Shown here: positions 22,494 through 30,581 of the stretch, piece by piece | Position numbering within the stretch: position 1 is the stretch's first letter | How the letters are laid out: each line of letters begins with the position of its first letter | NCBI GenBank assembly: GCA_965204245.1 | Contig: CBDBED010000011.1 | Span: 132,242 to 196,241, forward strand | Origin: JAAXIE01 sp965204245 | GTDB lineage: Bacteria > Chloroflexota > Dehalococcoidia > Lucifugimonadales > JAAXIE01 | Length of the DNA: 64,000 bases | Direction: 5' to 3' | Position numbers and translations under genes: made by a program | The notes under the pieces: model-generated | The model's database searches: none | What the model was told of the DNA's origin: nothing | The model's input: only the letters and a program-made list of their open reading frames with translations

Positions 22494-23507
22494 ATGGCAA
22501 CCCGGGTAGGCATCAATGGATTTGGAAGGATTGGCCGGCAGGTGTTGCGGGCCATTCTGGAACGGCACCCCGAGAAGATCGAGGTGGCGGCTGTCAACGA
22601 CCTGACGGATGCCAAGACCAATGCTCATTTGTTCAAGTACGACAGCAACTACGGGGTCTATCCGGGCAAGGTCGAGGCTACCGAGAACGGGTTAGCCGTG
22701 GATGACCACGAGGTGCGCGTCCTCTCGGAGCGCGACCCCGGCAACATCCCGTGGGGTGAGTATGGCGTGGAGATGGTGGTGGAGAGCACGGGCATCTTTA
22801 CCGACGCCGCCAAGGCCGGAGCGCACATGAACGGCGGGGCCAAGAAGGTGATTATCTCGGCCCCAGCCAGTGGAGAGGACCTGACCATGGTGCTGGGGGT
22901 CAACGATGACAAGTACGAGGCGGGCAAGCATAACATCATCTCCAACGCTTCCTGCACCACCAACTGTTTTGCCCCCATGGTGAAGGTGCTGCACGACAAC
23001 TTCGGGGTCAAGCACGGACTGATGTCCACGGTGCATTCATACACGAACGACCAGAAGATACTGGACCAAGTGCATAGCGATTTGCGTCGCGCCCGCTCGG
23101 CGGCGACGAATATCATTCCCACCAACACAGGGGCGGCCCGAGCCGTGGGGCTGGTGCTGCCGGAGCTTCAGGGACGCCTCCACGGCCTCGCCTACCGGGT
23201 GCCGACGAGCACAGTGTCGGTGACGGACTTCGTGGCCACTCTGGAGAAGAGCACCAGCGTTGCCGAGGTGAACGAGGCGTTCAAGGAGGCCTCGGAGGGG
23301 CCGCTGAACGGGATACTGCGCTATTGCGAGGAGCCCCTTGTCAGCAGCGATTTCATGGCGGACCCGCATAGCTGCATCTTGGACGCCCCCTCCACCATGG
23401 TGATGGAGGGGGAGATGGTAAAGGTGCTAGGCTGGTATGACAACGAGTGGGGTTACTCCTGCCGCACCGCCGACCTGACGGCTTTCCTAGCAGAGCGTGG
23501 ACTGTAA
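22494..23507 (+). CDS. gap: Glyceraldehyde-3-phosphate dehydrogenase, type I
   Basis: A 337-residue GAPDH, which converts glyceraldehyde 3-phosphate to 1,3-bisphosphoglycerate in glycolysis and gluconeogenesis. The Rossmann start VGINGFGRIGRQVLRA and the active-site SNASCTTNC with Cys154 are intact. Further signatures are VHSYTNDQ, RRARSAATNIIPTNTGAARAVGLVLPEL, YRVPTSTVSVTD and WYDNEWGYS. Residues after AAVNDLTDAK favour NAD. The ATG at 22494 has GGAGG upstream. No other glycolytic gene lies next to it; a RidA gene follows at 58 bases. Confidence 0.97.
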   Translation: MATRVGINGFGRIGRQVLRAILERHPEKIEVAAVNDLTDAKTNAHLFKYDSNYGVYPGKVEATENGLAVDDHEVRVLSERDPGNIPWGEYGVEMVVESTGIFTDAAKAGAHMNGGAKKVIISAPASGEDLTMVLGVNDDKYEAGKHNIISNASCTTNCFAPMVKVLHDNFGVKHGLMSTVHSYTNDQKILDQVHSDLRRARSAATNIIPTNTGAARAVGLVLPELQGRLHGLAYRVPTSTVSVTDFVATLEKSTSVAEVNEAFKEASEGPLNGILRYCEEPLVSSDFMADPHSCILDAPSTMVMEGEMVKVLGWYDNEWGYSCRTADLTAFLAERGL

Positions 23508-23565
23508 GGCATAAGACCGGAACACCGTAGACGGCATAGGTCTTCCCAAGAACAAGGAGGAAATC

Positions 23566-23961
23566 ATGGCCCGTGAATTTCTGAATCCCTCGGAGTTGGC
23601 GCCGCCACCCCAAGGCTTGTACAACCATGTGGTCAAAGTTGGCAACCAAGTTTTCATCGCTGGGCAGGTATCGCGCGGCTTGGACGGCAGCACCATCCAC
23701 GTAGGGGACGCCAAGGCTCAAGCCCAGCAGGTGTACACCAACATCGCTACAGCCATGGCGTCGGTAGGTGGCAGCATCAGGGACGTGGTGAAGTCGACGA
23801 CCTACGTGGTGGGCCGCGAAAACCTGACACCGGTCCGGGAGGCCCGCTTGGAGGCACTGCCGGAAGAGGGCAGGTGCACCTCCACGACTGTGCTGGTTGC
23901 TGGCTTGGCCGCCCCCGACCTGCTGGTCGAGGTGGAGGTCATGGCGATTCTGGGGGAATAG
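23566..23961 (+). CDS. RidA family protein (YjgF/YER057c/UK114)
   Basis: A 131-residue Rid-family protein. It has the trimeric fold pattern: YNHVVKVGNQVFIAGQVSRGLDG, AKAQAQQVYTNIATAMASVGGSIRDVVKSTTYVV, then TSTTVLVAGLAAPDLLVEVEVMAIL. RidA members deaminate reactive enamines and imines. The canonical substrate-binding Arg of RidA is expected near the position of RCTSTTVLV here, so a Rid subgroup other than RidA itself is possible. The ATG has AAGGAGG nearby. Confidence 0.85.
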   Translation: MAREFLNPSELAPPPQGLYNHVVKVGNQVFIAGQVSRGLDGSTIHVGDAKAQAQQVYTNIATAMASVGGSIRDVVKSTTYVVGRENLTPVREARLEALPEEGRCTSTTVLVAGLAAPDLLVEVEVMAILGE

Positions 23962-24074
23962 GGTGTATGGGGGTTGCCCTAGGGCAGCCATGACATTTCG
24001 CCATTGACGCACCCTCTGGCCGACCGCTATAGATAGGGTCGACGAGAACGCTCAGTTCCAGGAGGGTGGTGGCA

Positions 24075-24536
24075 GTGGCCTTACCCCGGATTGACCAATC
24101 AAGGGAGAGTTGGGCCCTTTTCCTCTTCACTCTCCAACTGCTTATATGTGTCACGGGGGTTGCCGTACACGAGGTGGCATATGAGGACCATGCAAATGCT
24201 CTGGCGACGGTCATCGGAATGGGACGGGCGCTCGCTCCTCAAATCGTTGTCATAACAGCGACCACAGTCGTCGCCGTGGAGGGGTATGCAATGCTGGCTG
24301 AGAGATATCTGCGAAGGCGGTATAGAGAGGGGCGACAAGAGGGCCTCAAGGAGGGCCGAGAGGAAGGTCTCAAGGAGGGTCTACAGGAAGGCCTCAAGGA
24401 GGGACTGCAGGAAGGCCGTGCTGAAGCCAATGAGGCGTGGCAGGCTTGGTACCAGCGTATGGTAGCGGCGCGGGAAGAGGGCCGGGAGTTCGACGAACTT
24501 CCTCCAAGCAATGGGGTGAGCAACGGCAAGCCTTAA
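24075..24536 (+). CDS. Membrane protein with Glu/Gly-rich C-terminal repeats
   Basis: A 153-residue protein. Two membrane helices (WALFLFTLQLLICVTGVAV and IVVITATTVVAVEGYAMLA) are followed by a charged tail made of EGLKEG / EGLQEG / EGREEG five- to six-residue repeats. It then reads AEANEAWQAWYQRMVAAREEGREFDELPP. The repeat tail should form a cytoplasmic helix or coiled coil. Function unknown. AGGAGG at 24060-24065 favours GTG 24075 over GTG 24066. The last 90 codons and the terminator are duplicated immediately downstream. Confidence 0.6.
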   Translation: MALPRIDQSRESWALFLFTLQLLICVTGVAVHEVAYEDHANALATVIGMGRALAPQIVVITATTVVAVEGYAMLAERYLRRRYREGRQEGLKEGREEGLKEGLQEGLKEGLQEGRAEANEAWQAWYQRMVAAREEGREFDELPPSNGVSNGKP

Positions 24537-24613
24537 CGGCATTGTCGATCTGAACCACACAGAGGCCGGTCCCAAGAGCAGTCTCAGTCACTTGGCGTGG
24601 ACCATGGTCGTCA

Positions 24614-24850
24614 GTGGAGGGGTATGCAATGCTGGCTGAGAGATATTTGAGAAGACGGTATAGGGAGGGGCGCCAAGAGGGCCTCAAGGAGGGCCGGGAG
24701 GAGGGCCTGAAGGAGGGTCTACAGGAAGGCCGTGCTGAAGCCAATGAGGCGTGGCAGGCTTGGTACCAGCGCATGCTAGCGGCGCGGGAAGAGGGCCGGG
24801 AGTTCGACGAACTTCCTCCAAACAATGGGGTGAGCAACGGCAAGCCTTAA
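24614..24850 (+). pseudogene. Truncated tandem duplicate of the preceding gene
   Basis: The frame MEGYAMLAERYLRRRYREGRQEG... to GVSNGKP repeats the 3' part of the gene before it with a handful of changes and fewer EGLKEG units. The membrane helices are gone. The same bases (GTGGAGGGGTATGCAATG) open both duplicated stretches, at about 24279 and 24612. No convincing ribosome site is present. It is best read as a remnant of a tandem duplication of about 330 bp. Confidence 0.65.
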
Positions 24851-24873
24851 CGGCATTGTCAGGCTTAGAACGC

Positions 24874-24903
24874 AATGAGACCGCTCCTAGGAGCGGTCTC
24901 ATT
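24874..24903. terminator. Bidirectional terminator hairpin
   Basis: AATGAGACCGCTCCTAGGAGCGGTCTCATT would fold into a perfect 15-bp palindrome. It lies between the duplicated plus-strand gene end and the 3' end of the minus-strand tRNA-Pro and may stop both. A degenerate relative (GAGGCCGGTCCC..GAGCAGTCTC) follows the first gene copy near 24562-24588. Confidence 0.7.
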
Positions 24904-24919
24904 CATTTGGTTTGGATAG

Positions 24920-24996
24920 TGGTCGGGGCGGTCAGATTTGAACTGACGACCCCCTGCACCCCATGCAGGTGCGCTCCCGGGCTGCGCCACGCCCCG
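24920..24996 (-). tRNA. tRNA-Pro (anticodon GGG)
   Basis: Read on the minus strand, CGGGGCG (5' acceptor) pairs with CGCCCCG. The D-arm is GCGC..GCGC. The anticodon stem CCTGC/GCAGG encloses the loop ATGGGGT with anticodon GGG. The T-arm is GTCAG-TTCAAAT-CTGAC, and A-CCA is encoded at the end. All four stems are perfect. Confidence 0.93.
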
Positions 24997-25073
24997 ACCG
25001 TATCTCTTAGGCTAACATAGCCGCGCTACACCTTCAACCGCGGAGAGGAGTCTTAGCGTAAGGGTTAGCCTGC

Positions 25074-25079
25074 TATAAT
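25074..25079 (+). promoter_or_regulatory. -10 box six bases before the nfi start
   Basis: A consensus TATAAT ends six bases before the GTG at 25086. Transcription would begin at or within a base or two of the start codon, so the mRNA is probably leaderless. No Shine-Dalgarno is seen. Confidence 0.6.
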
Positions 25080-25085
25080 TGCTGG

Positions 25086-25787
25086 GTGATAGCTCAACAA
25101 CTCCATTCTTGGGACGTCTCTCCCAAGGAAGCCCGCCAAATCCAGCAGGACCTCGCACCCATGGTCGATATGCGCAACGGCATCGGTGGGGAGGTGCGTT
25201 ATGTAGCTGGACTGGATGTTTCTCCACCTGATAGCGAAGGAGTGGTGAGCGGTGCGGTTGTAGTGCTCAGCTATCCAGACTTGGAGGTCGCGGAGGTCTC
25301 GATAGCCAAGCAGATGCCCAAGTTTCCGTACGTTCCCGGCCTCCTCTCTTTTCGCGAGACGCCGGTACTTCTAGAGGCCTTGCAGTCCCTCAGCATCACT
25401 CCCGACCTGCTGATACTCGATGCTCAAGGCTATGCCCACCCACGCAGATTCGGATTGGCCTGTCACTTGGGGCTCATGATGGATATGCCGACCATCGGCT
25501 GCGCCAAGTCGCTGCTTGTTGGTGACTACGATTATCTGGGGGAGGAGCGGGGCGCGACCGCAGAACTGACCCATAAGGGCGAGGTAATCGGTCTGGCACT
25601 CAGGTCACGGGCGGGAGTTATGCCTCTGTATGTATCCGTAGGACACAAGGTAGACTTGCCTGCGGCGGCACGCTGGGTGCTTTCCTGCTGCACGGGCTAC
25701 AGACAGCCTCAAACCACTCGCATGGCCCACGCCATCGCTGGCGGGCACGGGCTACCGAAAGTGCGTCCCGCCGTAATGGCAACCTAG
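25086..25787 (+). CDS. nfi: Endonuclease V (deoxyinosine 3' endonuclease)
   Basis: A 233-residue endonuclease V, which nicks DNA one base 3' of deoxyinosine, a product of adenine deamination. Conserved blocks are VAGLDVSP with catalytic Asp44, PYVPGLLSFRE with Glu91, DAQGYAHPRRFGLACHLG with Asp112, and GCAKSLLVG. A C-terminal YVSVGHKVDLPAA is also present, and the length is normal. It starts with GTG just after a TATAAT box, without a ribosome site, so translation is probably leaderless. prfB follows at 20 bases and may share the transcript. Confidence 0.93.
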   Translation: MIAQQLHSWDVSPKEARQIQQDLAPMVDMRNGIGGEVRYVAGLDVSPPDSEGVVSGAVVVLSYPDLEVAEVSIAKQMPKFPYVPGLLSFRETPVLLEALQSLSITPDLLILDAQGYAHPRRFGLACHLGLMMDMPTIGCAKSLLVGDYDYLGEERGATAELTHKGEVIGLALRSRAGVMPLYVSVGHKVDLPAAARWVLSCCTGYRQPQTTRMAHAIAGGHGLPKVRPAVMAT

Positions 25788-25807
25788 ATTCCAAGAGGTA
25801 CCCCATC

Positions 25808-26906
25808 ATGGATGACATCAAGCAACCGCTTCTGGAGACGAAGGCCCGCCTCGACGATTTGCTACAACGTCTTTGACCTCCCCAAGCTGGAGAAAGAACT
25901 GGCGGTCTTGGAGAAGGCCTCCAGCGTCCCCTCATTCTGGGATGACCCGCCCAATGCGCAGAGACAGATGCAGTTGTTCTCCCGCTTGCAGGAGACGATA
26001 CACCTGTGGCGAGGGTTGGAGTTCCAGGTCAACGGTCTGCTGGAACTGGCGGACTTGGCCGTTGAGGCCGACGATGAGGAGATGGGTGCCGAGATAGAAG
26101 CCGAGACCGTTCAGGTGTCGGCGAAACTCGACCGGGAAGAGTTGCAGCTTACTCTTTCGGGTGCCTACGATGACCGTTCCGCCATCGTCTCCATTTACTC
26201 CGGCGCAGGAGGCACCGAGTCCCAAGACTGGGCGGATATGCTGCTGCGCATGTACTTGAGGTGGTGTGAGGCCCATGGACGCAAGGTCGATGTGCTGGAT
26301 GTCTCCCATGGCGATGAGGTGGGCATACGGAGCGCCACCATGGAAGTTAGCGGCGCGTACGCCACAGGCTATCTTCGGGGCGAGAACGGCGTTCACCGCT
26401 TGGTGCGTATATCGCCCTTCGACGGGGATCACGCACGCCATACGTCCTTCGCTCGCGTGGAGGTCATTCCAGCTGCGGACAACGACCCCGATATCGTCAT
26501 CCGGCCCCAAGACCTGAAGGCCGACTTCTTCCGCTCAAGCGGGCCGGGGGGGCAGAACGTGCAGAAGGTGTCGTCGGCGGTGCGCTTGACCCACCTTCCG
26601 ACGGGCATCGTCGTGGCCTGTCAAAACGAGCGCTCGCAGCACCAGAACCGGGAGTATGCCATGCGGATACTCATGGCCAAGCTGCTGGAGCGACAGAACA
26701 GTGAGCGGGCCGAGGAGATGGCGCGGCTGCGCGGGGAACACGTTTCAGCGGAATGGGGCAACCAGATACGGAGCTATGTGCTTCAACCCTATCGCATGGT
26801 GAAAGACCACCGCACGGGGCACGAGACGTCGAATACCGATGCAGTATTGGGTGGGGATATAGACGGGTTCCTGCAGGCTTACCTGCTGTCCCAAGTGGGG
26901 GAGTAG
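25808..26906 (+). CDS. prfB: Peptide chain release factor 2 with programmed +1 frameshift
   Basis: RF2 reads UAA and UGA stop codons. The gene starts at ATG 25808 (MDDIKQPLLETKARLDDLLQRL). After 22 codons it meets CTT TGA C at 25871-25877, where a +1 shift continues as DLPKLEKEL in the frame ending at 26906. This is the known autoregulatory frameshift of prfB. The GGQ loop (SSGPGGQNVQKVSSAVRL) and the SPF stop-recognition motif (VRISPFDGDHARHTSFARVEV) are intact. Unlike the E. coli site, no AGGGGG sequence precedes the CTT. An AGAGG ribosome site precedes the ATG. Confidence 0.95.
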
Positions 26907-26927
26907 GCGCGGTAAGGCAGGGGCCTG

Positions 26928-28130
26928 CTAGTAGCCGATCATGTGGCCCATGCGGGTGCGCTTGGCCCGCATGTAGGCCAGGCTCTCGGGGCCGACCTGC
27001 ACGTCGATGGGTTCGCGGCCTACGATGTCGAGTCCGTAGCCCGAGAGACCGACCATCTTGCGGGGGCTGTTGGTCAGCAGGCGCACCTTGCGTACGCCGA
27101 GTTCCAGCAGCATCTGGGCACCCATGCCGTAGTGGCGCATGTCGGCAGCAAAACCAAGGCTGTGGTTGGCCTCGACGGTATCCATGCCGGTGTCCTGGAG
27201 GTGATAGGCCTTCACTTTGTTATGCAGGCCGATACCACGTCCCTCTTGTCGCATATAGAGGAACACGCCCTTGCCCTCTTGGGCAATCATGTGGAGGGCT
27301 TGGTCCATCTGGGCACCGCAGTCGCAGCGCAGGCTGCCAAACACCTCACCCGTGAGGCACTCGCTGTGTATGCGGACCAGAATCGGCTCATCGGGCTCCC
27401 AATCGCCCATGACCAGTGCCATGTGTTCTCCCGGCTCAGCGATCCCTTCGAAGGCCACCATCTTGAACAGGCCTCGCTCGGTGGGAAGGCGGGCCTCGGC
27501 CACGCTGTGCACCAAGGTCTCGGCACGGCGGCGGTAGGCGATGATCTGGGCGATGGTGATGAGCTTGAAGTCGTGCTCGGCGCAGAAGTCTTCGAGTTCG
27601 GGCAACCGGGACATGGTGCCGTCGGCGTTCATGATTTCGCAGACCACACCAGCGGGGTAGAGGCCGGCGAGTCTCGCCAAATCGATTGCTGCCTCGGTAT
27701 GGCCGGGACGGGCTAGAACACCGCCCGGCTGGTAGCGCAGGGGAAGCAGGTGGCCGGGACGCAGGAAGTCGTCGGCTGTGACATCGGGGTCGGTGATGGC
27801 CCGGATGGTCGCCGCGCGGTCATGGGCGGAGATGCCAGTAGTGGTGCCCTTCTTGTAGTCAATGGAGACGGTGAAGGCGGTGCCGTGCTTGGCCGAGTTG
27901 CTGGCATCCACCATCAGGGGGATGTTCAACTCGTCGAGACGCTCCCCGGTGACCGGCATGCACACCAAGCCGCGGGCATGGTACACCATGAAGTTGATGG
28001 CTTCGGGGGTGGCCTTCTCGGCCGCTAGTATCAGGTCGCCTTCGTTTTCCCTGTTCTCATCGTCTACGACGACGACGAAGCGCCCGTTGCGGATGTCTTC
28101 CAGGGCCTCTTCCATAGTGGCTAGGGGCAT
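26928..28130 (-). CDS. ribBA: Bifunctional DHBP synthase / GTP cyclohydrolase II
   Basis: A 400-residue fusion for riboflavin synthesis. Residues about 1-200 form RibB, which makes 3,4-dihydroxy-2-butanone 4-phosphate. Its motifs are VVVVDDENRENEGDLI, MVYHARGLVCMP, TGISAHDRAATI, RPGHLLPL and GHTEAAIDLARLAGL. The rest is RibA, GTP cyclohydrolase II, with zinc ligands in ECLTGEVFGSLRCDCG and the catalytic MRQEGRGIGLHNK. It is the last gene of the dcd-ribD-ribE-ribBA operon, 36 bases after ribE. No ribH (lumazine synthase) follows. Confidence 0.96.
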   Translation of the reverse strand: MPLATMEEALEDIRNGRFVVVVDDENRENEGDLILAAEKATPEAINFMVYHARGLVCMPVTGERLDELNIPLMVDASNSAKHGTAFTVSIDYKKGTTTGISAHDRAATIRAITDPDVTADDFLRPGHLLPLRYQPGGVLARPGHTEAAIDLARLAGLYPAGVVCEIMNADGTMSRLPELEDFCAEHDFKLITIAQIIAYRRRAETLVHSVAEARLPTERGLFKMVAFEGIAEPGEHMALVMGDWEPDEPILVRIHSECLTGEVFGSLRCDCGAQMDQALHMIAQEGKGVFLYMRQEGRGIGLHNKVKAYHLQDTGMDTVEANHSLGFAADMRHYGMGAQMLLELGVRKVRLLTNSPRKMVGLSGYGLDIVGREPIDVQVGPESLAYMRAKRTRMGHMIGY

Positions 28131-28166
28131 TTACTTATTCCCCCCAAAACTACAGCAAGGGGCGAA

Positions 28167-28751
28167 TCAACGGGTGAGGAGGCTTTCCACGTACTTCGCA
28201 AGGATATCGACCTCCAGGTTAACCCTGTCGCCCTTTTGCCTCTCTCCCAATACCGTGTGCTCAAGTGTATAAGGTATGACAGCGATACTAAAGGAAGCGG
28301 CGCCCTTTTTTACCACGGTCAGACTCGCACCGTCAACCGATATAAACCCTTTCTCGACTACATAGGGCATCAGCCTCTTGGGAGCGGTGAAGCTGAACAT
28401 GTAACCTTCGCCTTCGCTCCTGAAGCCACGGATCCTGCCGGTGCCGTCCACATGGCCCTGGACCACATGGCCTCCCATGCGGTCGCCTGCTGCCAGAGGG
28501 CGCTCCAGATTGACCGCGCTCCCAGTTGTCAGGTCGCCTAGGTTGGTGCGCCGGAAGGTCTCGGGGGAAAGGTCGGCACGGAAACCGTACTCTGTCAGCT
28601 CGACGGCGGTAAGGCAGGTCCCGTTCACAGCGATGCTGTCGCCCAGCTTCAGTCCTTGCAGTGCCGTTGACGCCTGTACCACCAAGTGGCCGGCATCGCC
28701 TTTGTCGATGGCAAGAACCCGCCCTATCTCCTCGACTATTCCGGTGAACAA
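28167..28751 (-). CDS. ribE: Riboflavin synthase alpha subunit
   Basis: A 194-residue enzyme that dismutates two 6,7-dimethyl-8-ribityllumazine molecules to riboflavin. It has the two homologous lumazine-binding halves, each a barrel. The first starts MFTGIVEEIGRV and holds GDSIAVNGTCLTAVE. The second has GGHVVQGHVDGTGRI and VEKGFISVDGASLTVV. The MFTGI start is diagnostic. It lies one base after ribD in the same operon. Confidence 0.96.
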   Translation of the reverse strand: MFTGIVEEIGRVLAIDKGDAGHLVVQASTALQGLKLGDSIAVNGTCLTAVELTEYGFRADLSPETFRRTNLGDLTTGSAVNLERPLAAGDRMGGHVVQGHVDGTGRIRGFRSEGEGYMFSFTAPKRLMPYVVEKGFISVDGASLTVVKKGAASFSIAVIPYTLEHTVLGERQKGDRVNLEVDILAKYVESLLTR

Positions 28752-28752
28752 A

Positions 28753-29835
28753 TCAGCACCTGCTCTCGGGATGGCCTATTACCAGAATATCATCCCCACA
28801 CCGCTCGACCCTAGTGTCACGGAGACGGATTGCGTCCGCCAGCTTGGACGGACCGGTGCCAGCGACAGCAGGCGGTGCCTTCTCCCCACCTATGACCATG
28901 GGGGCGATGAAGGCCATCACCTCATCGACGAGGCCGTCGTCGAACAGGGAGCCCAAAACCTGGCCGCCTCCCTCCACCAAAACGCTTACCACGCCCCGCT
29001 GCCCAAGGGCTTGCAAGAGCTGTCCCATGGGCACCCGATCTTCATGGTCGGGTTCAAGGAACAGTGCCTCTGCGCCAGCAGGCACGAGGTTATGCGACGC
29101 CTCTGTGGCGGCGATGAGCGTACTGCCCGGCTCGCTCAGTAAGCGGGCTGAAGGCGGGGTGCGCATACGGCTGTCTACCACGACGCGCAGGGGCTGACGT
29201 TCCAGCGTTATCCCTGATTCATCACGCGCCGTAAGCTGTGGGTCGTCCTGCAAGACCGTGTTGATGCCTACGAGAATGGCATCCACTTCCCGCCTCACCT
29301 GCTGGGCACGCTGACGGGAAGCCTCTCCGGTTATCCAGCGGGAGTCGCCGGTGGCAGTGGCTATTTTGCCGTCCAAGCTGGCGGCGAATTTGGCTATGAC
29401 GTAGGGGAGGCCAGTGACTATGTGCTTGGCGAAGCAGCGGTAGAGGTCCTTGGCTTCTTCGGCACGGTCTCCGGCGTGTACCGCGATACCGGCCTCCTCC
29501 AGTTTGGTACGTCCCTTGCCGTTGACTTTGGGATTGGGGTCTTCCACGGCCATGTGTACTTCGGATACTCCGGCATCGACGAGGGCTGACGTGCATGGGC
29601 TGGTGCGTCCGTAGATGCAGCAGGGTTCCATGGTCACGTAGAGAGTTGCTCCATTGGCTAGAGGGCCGGCTTGGCTGAGGGCCATTATCTCGGCGTGGGC
29701 TTGCCCCGGAGGCTGGGTATAACCCTCGCCAACGATGGCGCCATCCTTAACCAGCACCGCACCTACGGGGGGATTGGGGCTGGTCGTGCCGAGGGCCTGC
29801 CGGGCCAAGGACATGGCCCGCTGCATGGGGTCCAT
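28753..29835 (-). CDS. ribD: Riboflavin biosynthesis deaminase/reductase
   Basis: A 360-residue bifunctional RibD. The N-terminal deaminase has the zinc motifs HAEIMAL and PCCIYGRTSPCTSALVDAGV. The C-terminal reductase starts at about 145 with PYVIAKFAASLDGKIATATGDSRWITGEASR and has DAILVGINTVLQDDPQLT and VLVEGGGQVLGSLFDDGLVDE. It converts the pyrimidine from GTP cyclohydrolase II in two steps. It overlaps or abuts its neighbours (dcd at 3 bases, ribE at 1 base). The ATG start is supported by the usual MDPMQRAMSLARQALGTTSPNP. Confidence 0.96.
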   Translation of the reverse strand: MDPMQRAMSLARQALGTTSPNPPVGAVLVKDGAIVGEGYTQPPGQAHAEIMALSQAGPLANGATLYVTMEPCCIYGRTSPCTSALVDAGVSEVHMAVEDPNPKVNGKGRTKLEEAGIAVHAGDRAEEAKDLYRCFAKHIVTGLPYVIAKFAASLDGKIATATGDSRWITGEASRQRAQQVRREVDAILVGINTVLQDDPQLTARDESGITLERQPLRVVVDSRMRTPPSARLLSEPGSTLIAATEASHNLVPAGAEALFLEPDHEDRVPMGQLLQALGQRGVVSVLVEGGGQVLGSLFDDGLVDEVMAFIAPMVIGGEKAPPAVAGTGPSKLADAIRLRDTRVERCGDDILVIGHPESRC

Positions 29836-29838
29836 GGT

Positions 29839-30429
29839 TCAGCCCGAAGTGGGTGTGCCGGGGCCGAGGGTAAAGTCCTTGTAGGAGCGGCTGGGAGTGG
29901 GGTCCGTCTGGCCTTGGTATTTGCTGCCCAAGCTGGGAGACCCATAGAGCCGGTCGGCAGGCGTGGTGAGCTTCTCAAAGGAGATTTGTCCGATGCGCAT
30001 TGTGTGGTAGAGGGTGATGGGGAGGCGCGCCATGTTGGAAAGCTCGAGAGTCAGGCGGCCCTTCCAACCGGGGTCCACGTAGCCAGCGGTGGAATGAATG
30101 ACCAGACCGATGCGCCCCAAGGAGCTTTTGCCCTCCAAGCGGGCCACCAAGTCGGCGGGCAACTCGATGTTCTCCATGGTGCTGCCCAAGGCAAACTCGC
30201 CTGGGTGGAGGATGAAAGGCACTTCCTCGGATGCCTCCACCATCTCTGTGAGGTCGTCCATGTTCTTGCGAACATCGATATAGGGGCGGAGAGTATTGCG
30301 GAAGACCAGCAGCTTCGAATCGAGGTGAACGTCCACGCTGGCGGGTTGGATGCACTGCGGGTCCAAGGGGTCGATGACGATACGACCCTTCTGCAGTTCT
30401 TCCTTAATGGAGCGGTCACTGAGTACCAA
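29839..30429 (-). CDS. dcd: dCTP deaminase
   Basis: A 196-residue trimeric enzyme converting dCTP to dUTP. It begins MVLSDRSIKEELQKGRIVIDPLD and has IQPASVDVHLDS, FILHPGEFALGSTMENIELPADLVARLEGKSSLGRIGLVIHSTAGYVDPGWKGRLTLEL with the catalytic Glu region, and LPITLYHTMRIGQISFEKL. It heads the riboflavin operon, three bases before ribD. A shared nucleotide-handling theme is possible, but the grouping may be chance. No FMN riboswitch is seen in the 150 bases upstream. Confidence 0.95.
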   Translation of the reverse strand: MVLSDRSIKEELQKGRIVIDPLDPQCIQPASVDVHLDSKLLVFRNTLRPYIDVRKNMDDLTEMVEASEEVPFILHPGEFALGSTMENIELPADLVARLEGKSSLGRIGLVIHSTAGYVDPGWKGRLTLELSNMARLPITLYHTMRIGQISFEKLTTPADRLYGSPSLGSKYQGQTDPTPSRSYKDFTLGPGTPTSG

Positions 30430-30507
30430 GTAGACACCCGCCTGCCAAAAATCTGCCCCGGTGCTGTGAGGCGCTTACATAAGTGAATGTGGGCGGATTC
30501 TACCCGC

Positions 30508-30540
30508 ACCAAGGGGCACGCGCAACGCGTGCCCCTTGGT
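30508..30540 (-). terminator. Terminator of the SIMPL lipoprotein gene
   Basis: ACCAAGGGGCACGCG pairs perfectly over 15 bp with its complement around a CAA loop. It is placed after the minus-strand gene ending at 30582 and before dcd. It lacks a T-run. Confidence 0.6.
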
Positions 30541-30581
30541 CTCCGGTGCCAAGGTTCACCTTTGTGAAGGCACCTACGCCC

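Noticed and set aside
25812..26906. prfB as a frame starting at 25812 or as a broken gene
   Set aside because: The upstream ATG frame with CTT-TGA-C is the known programmed frameshift of RF2.
30430..30581. FMN riboswitch upstream of the riboflavin operon
   Set aside because: The spacer shows only a long terminator hairpin and no recognisable RFN core.
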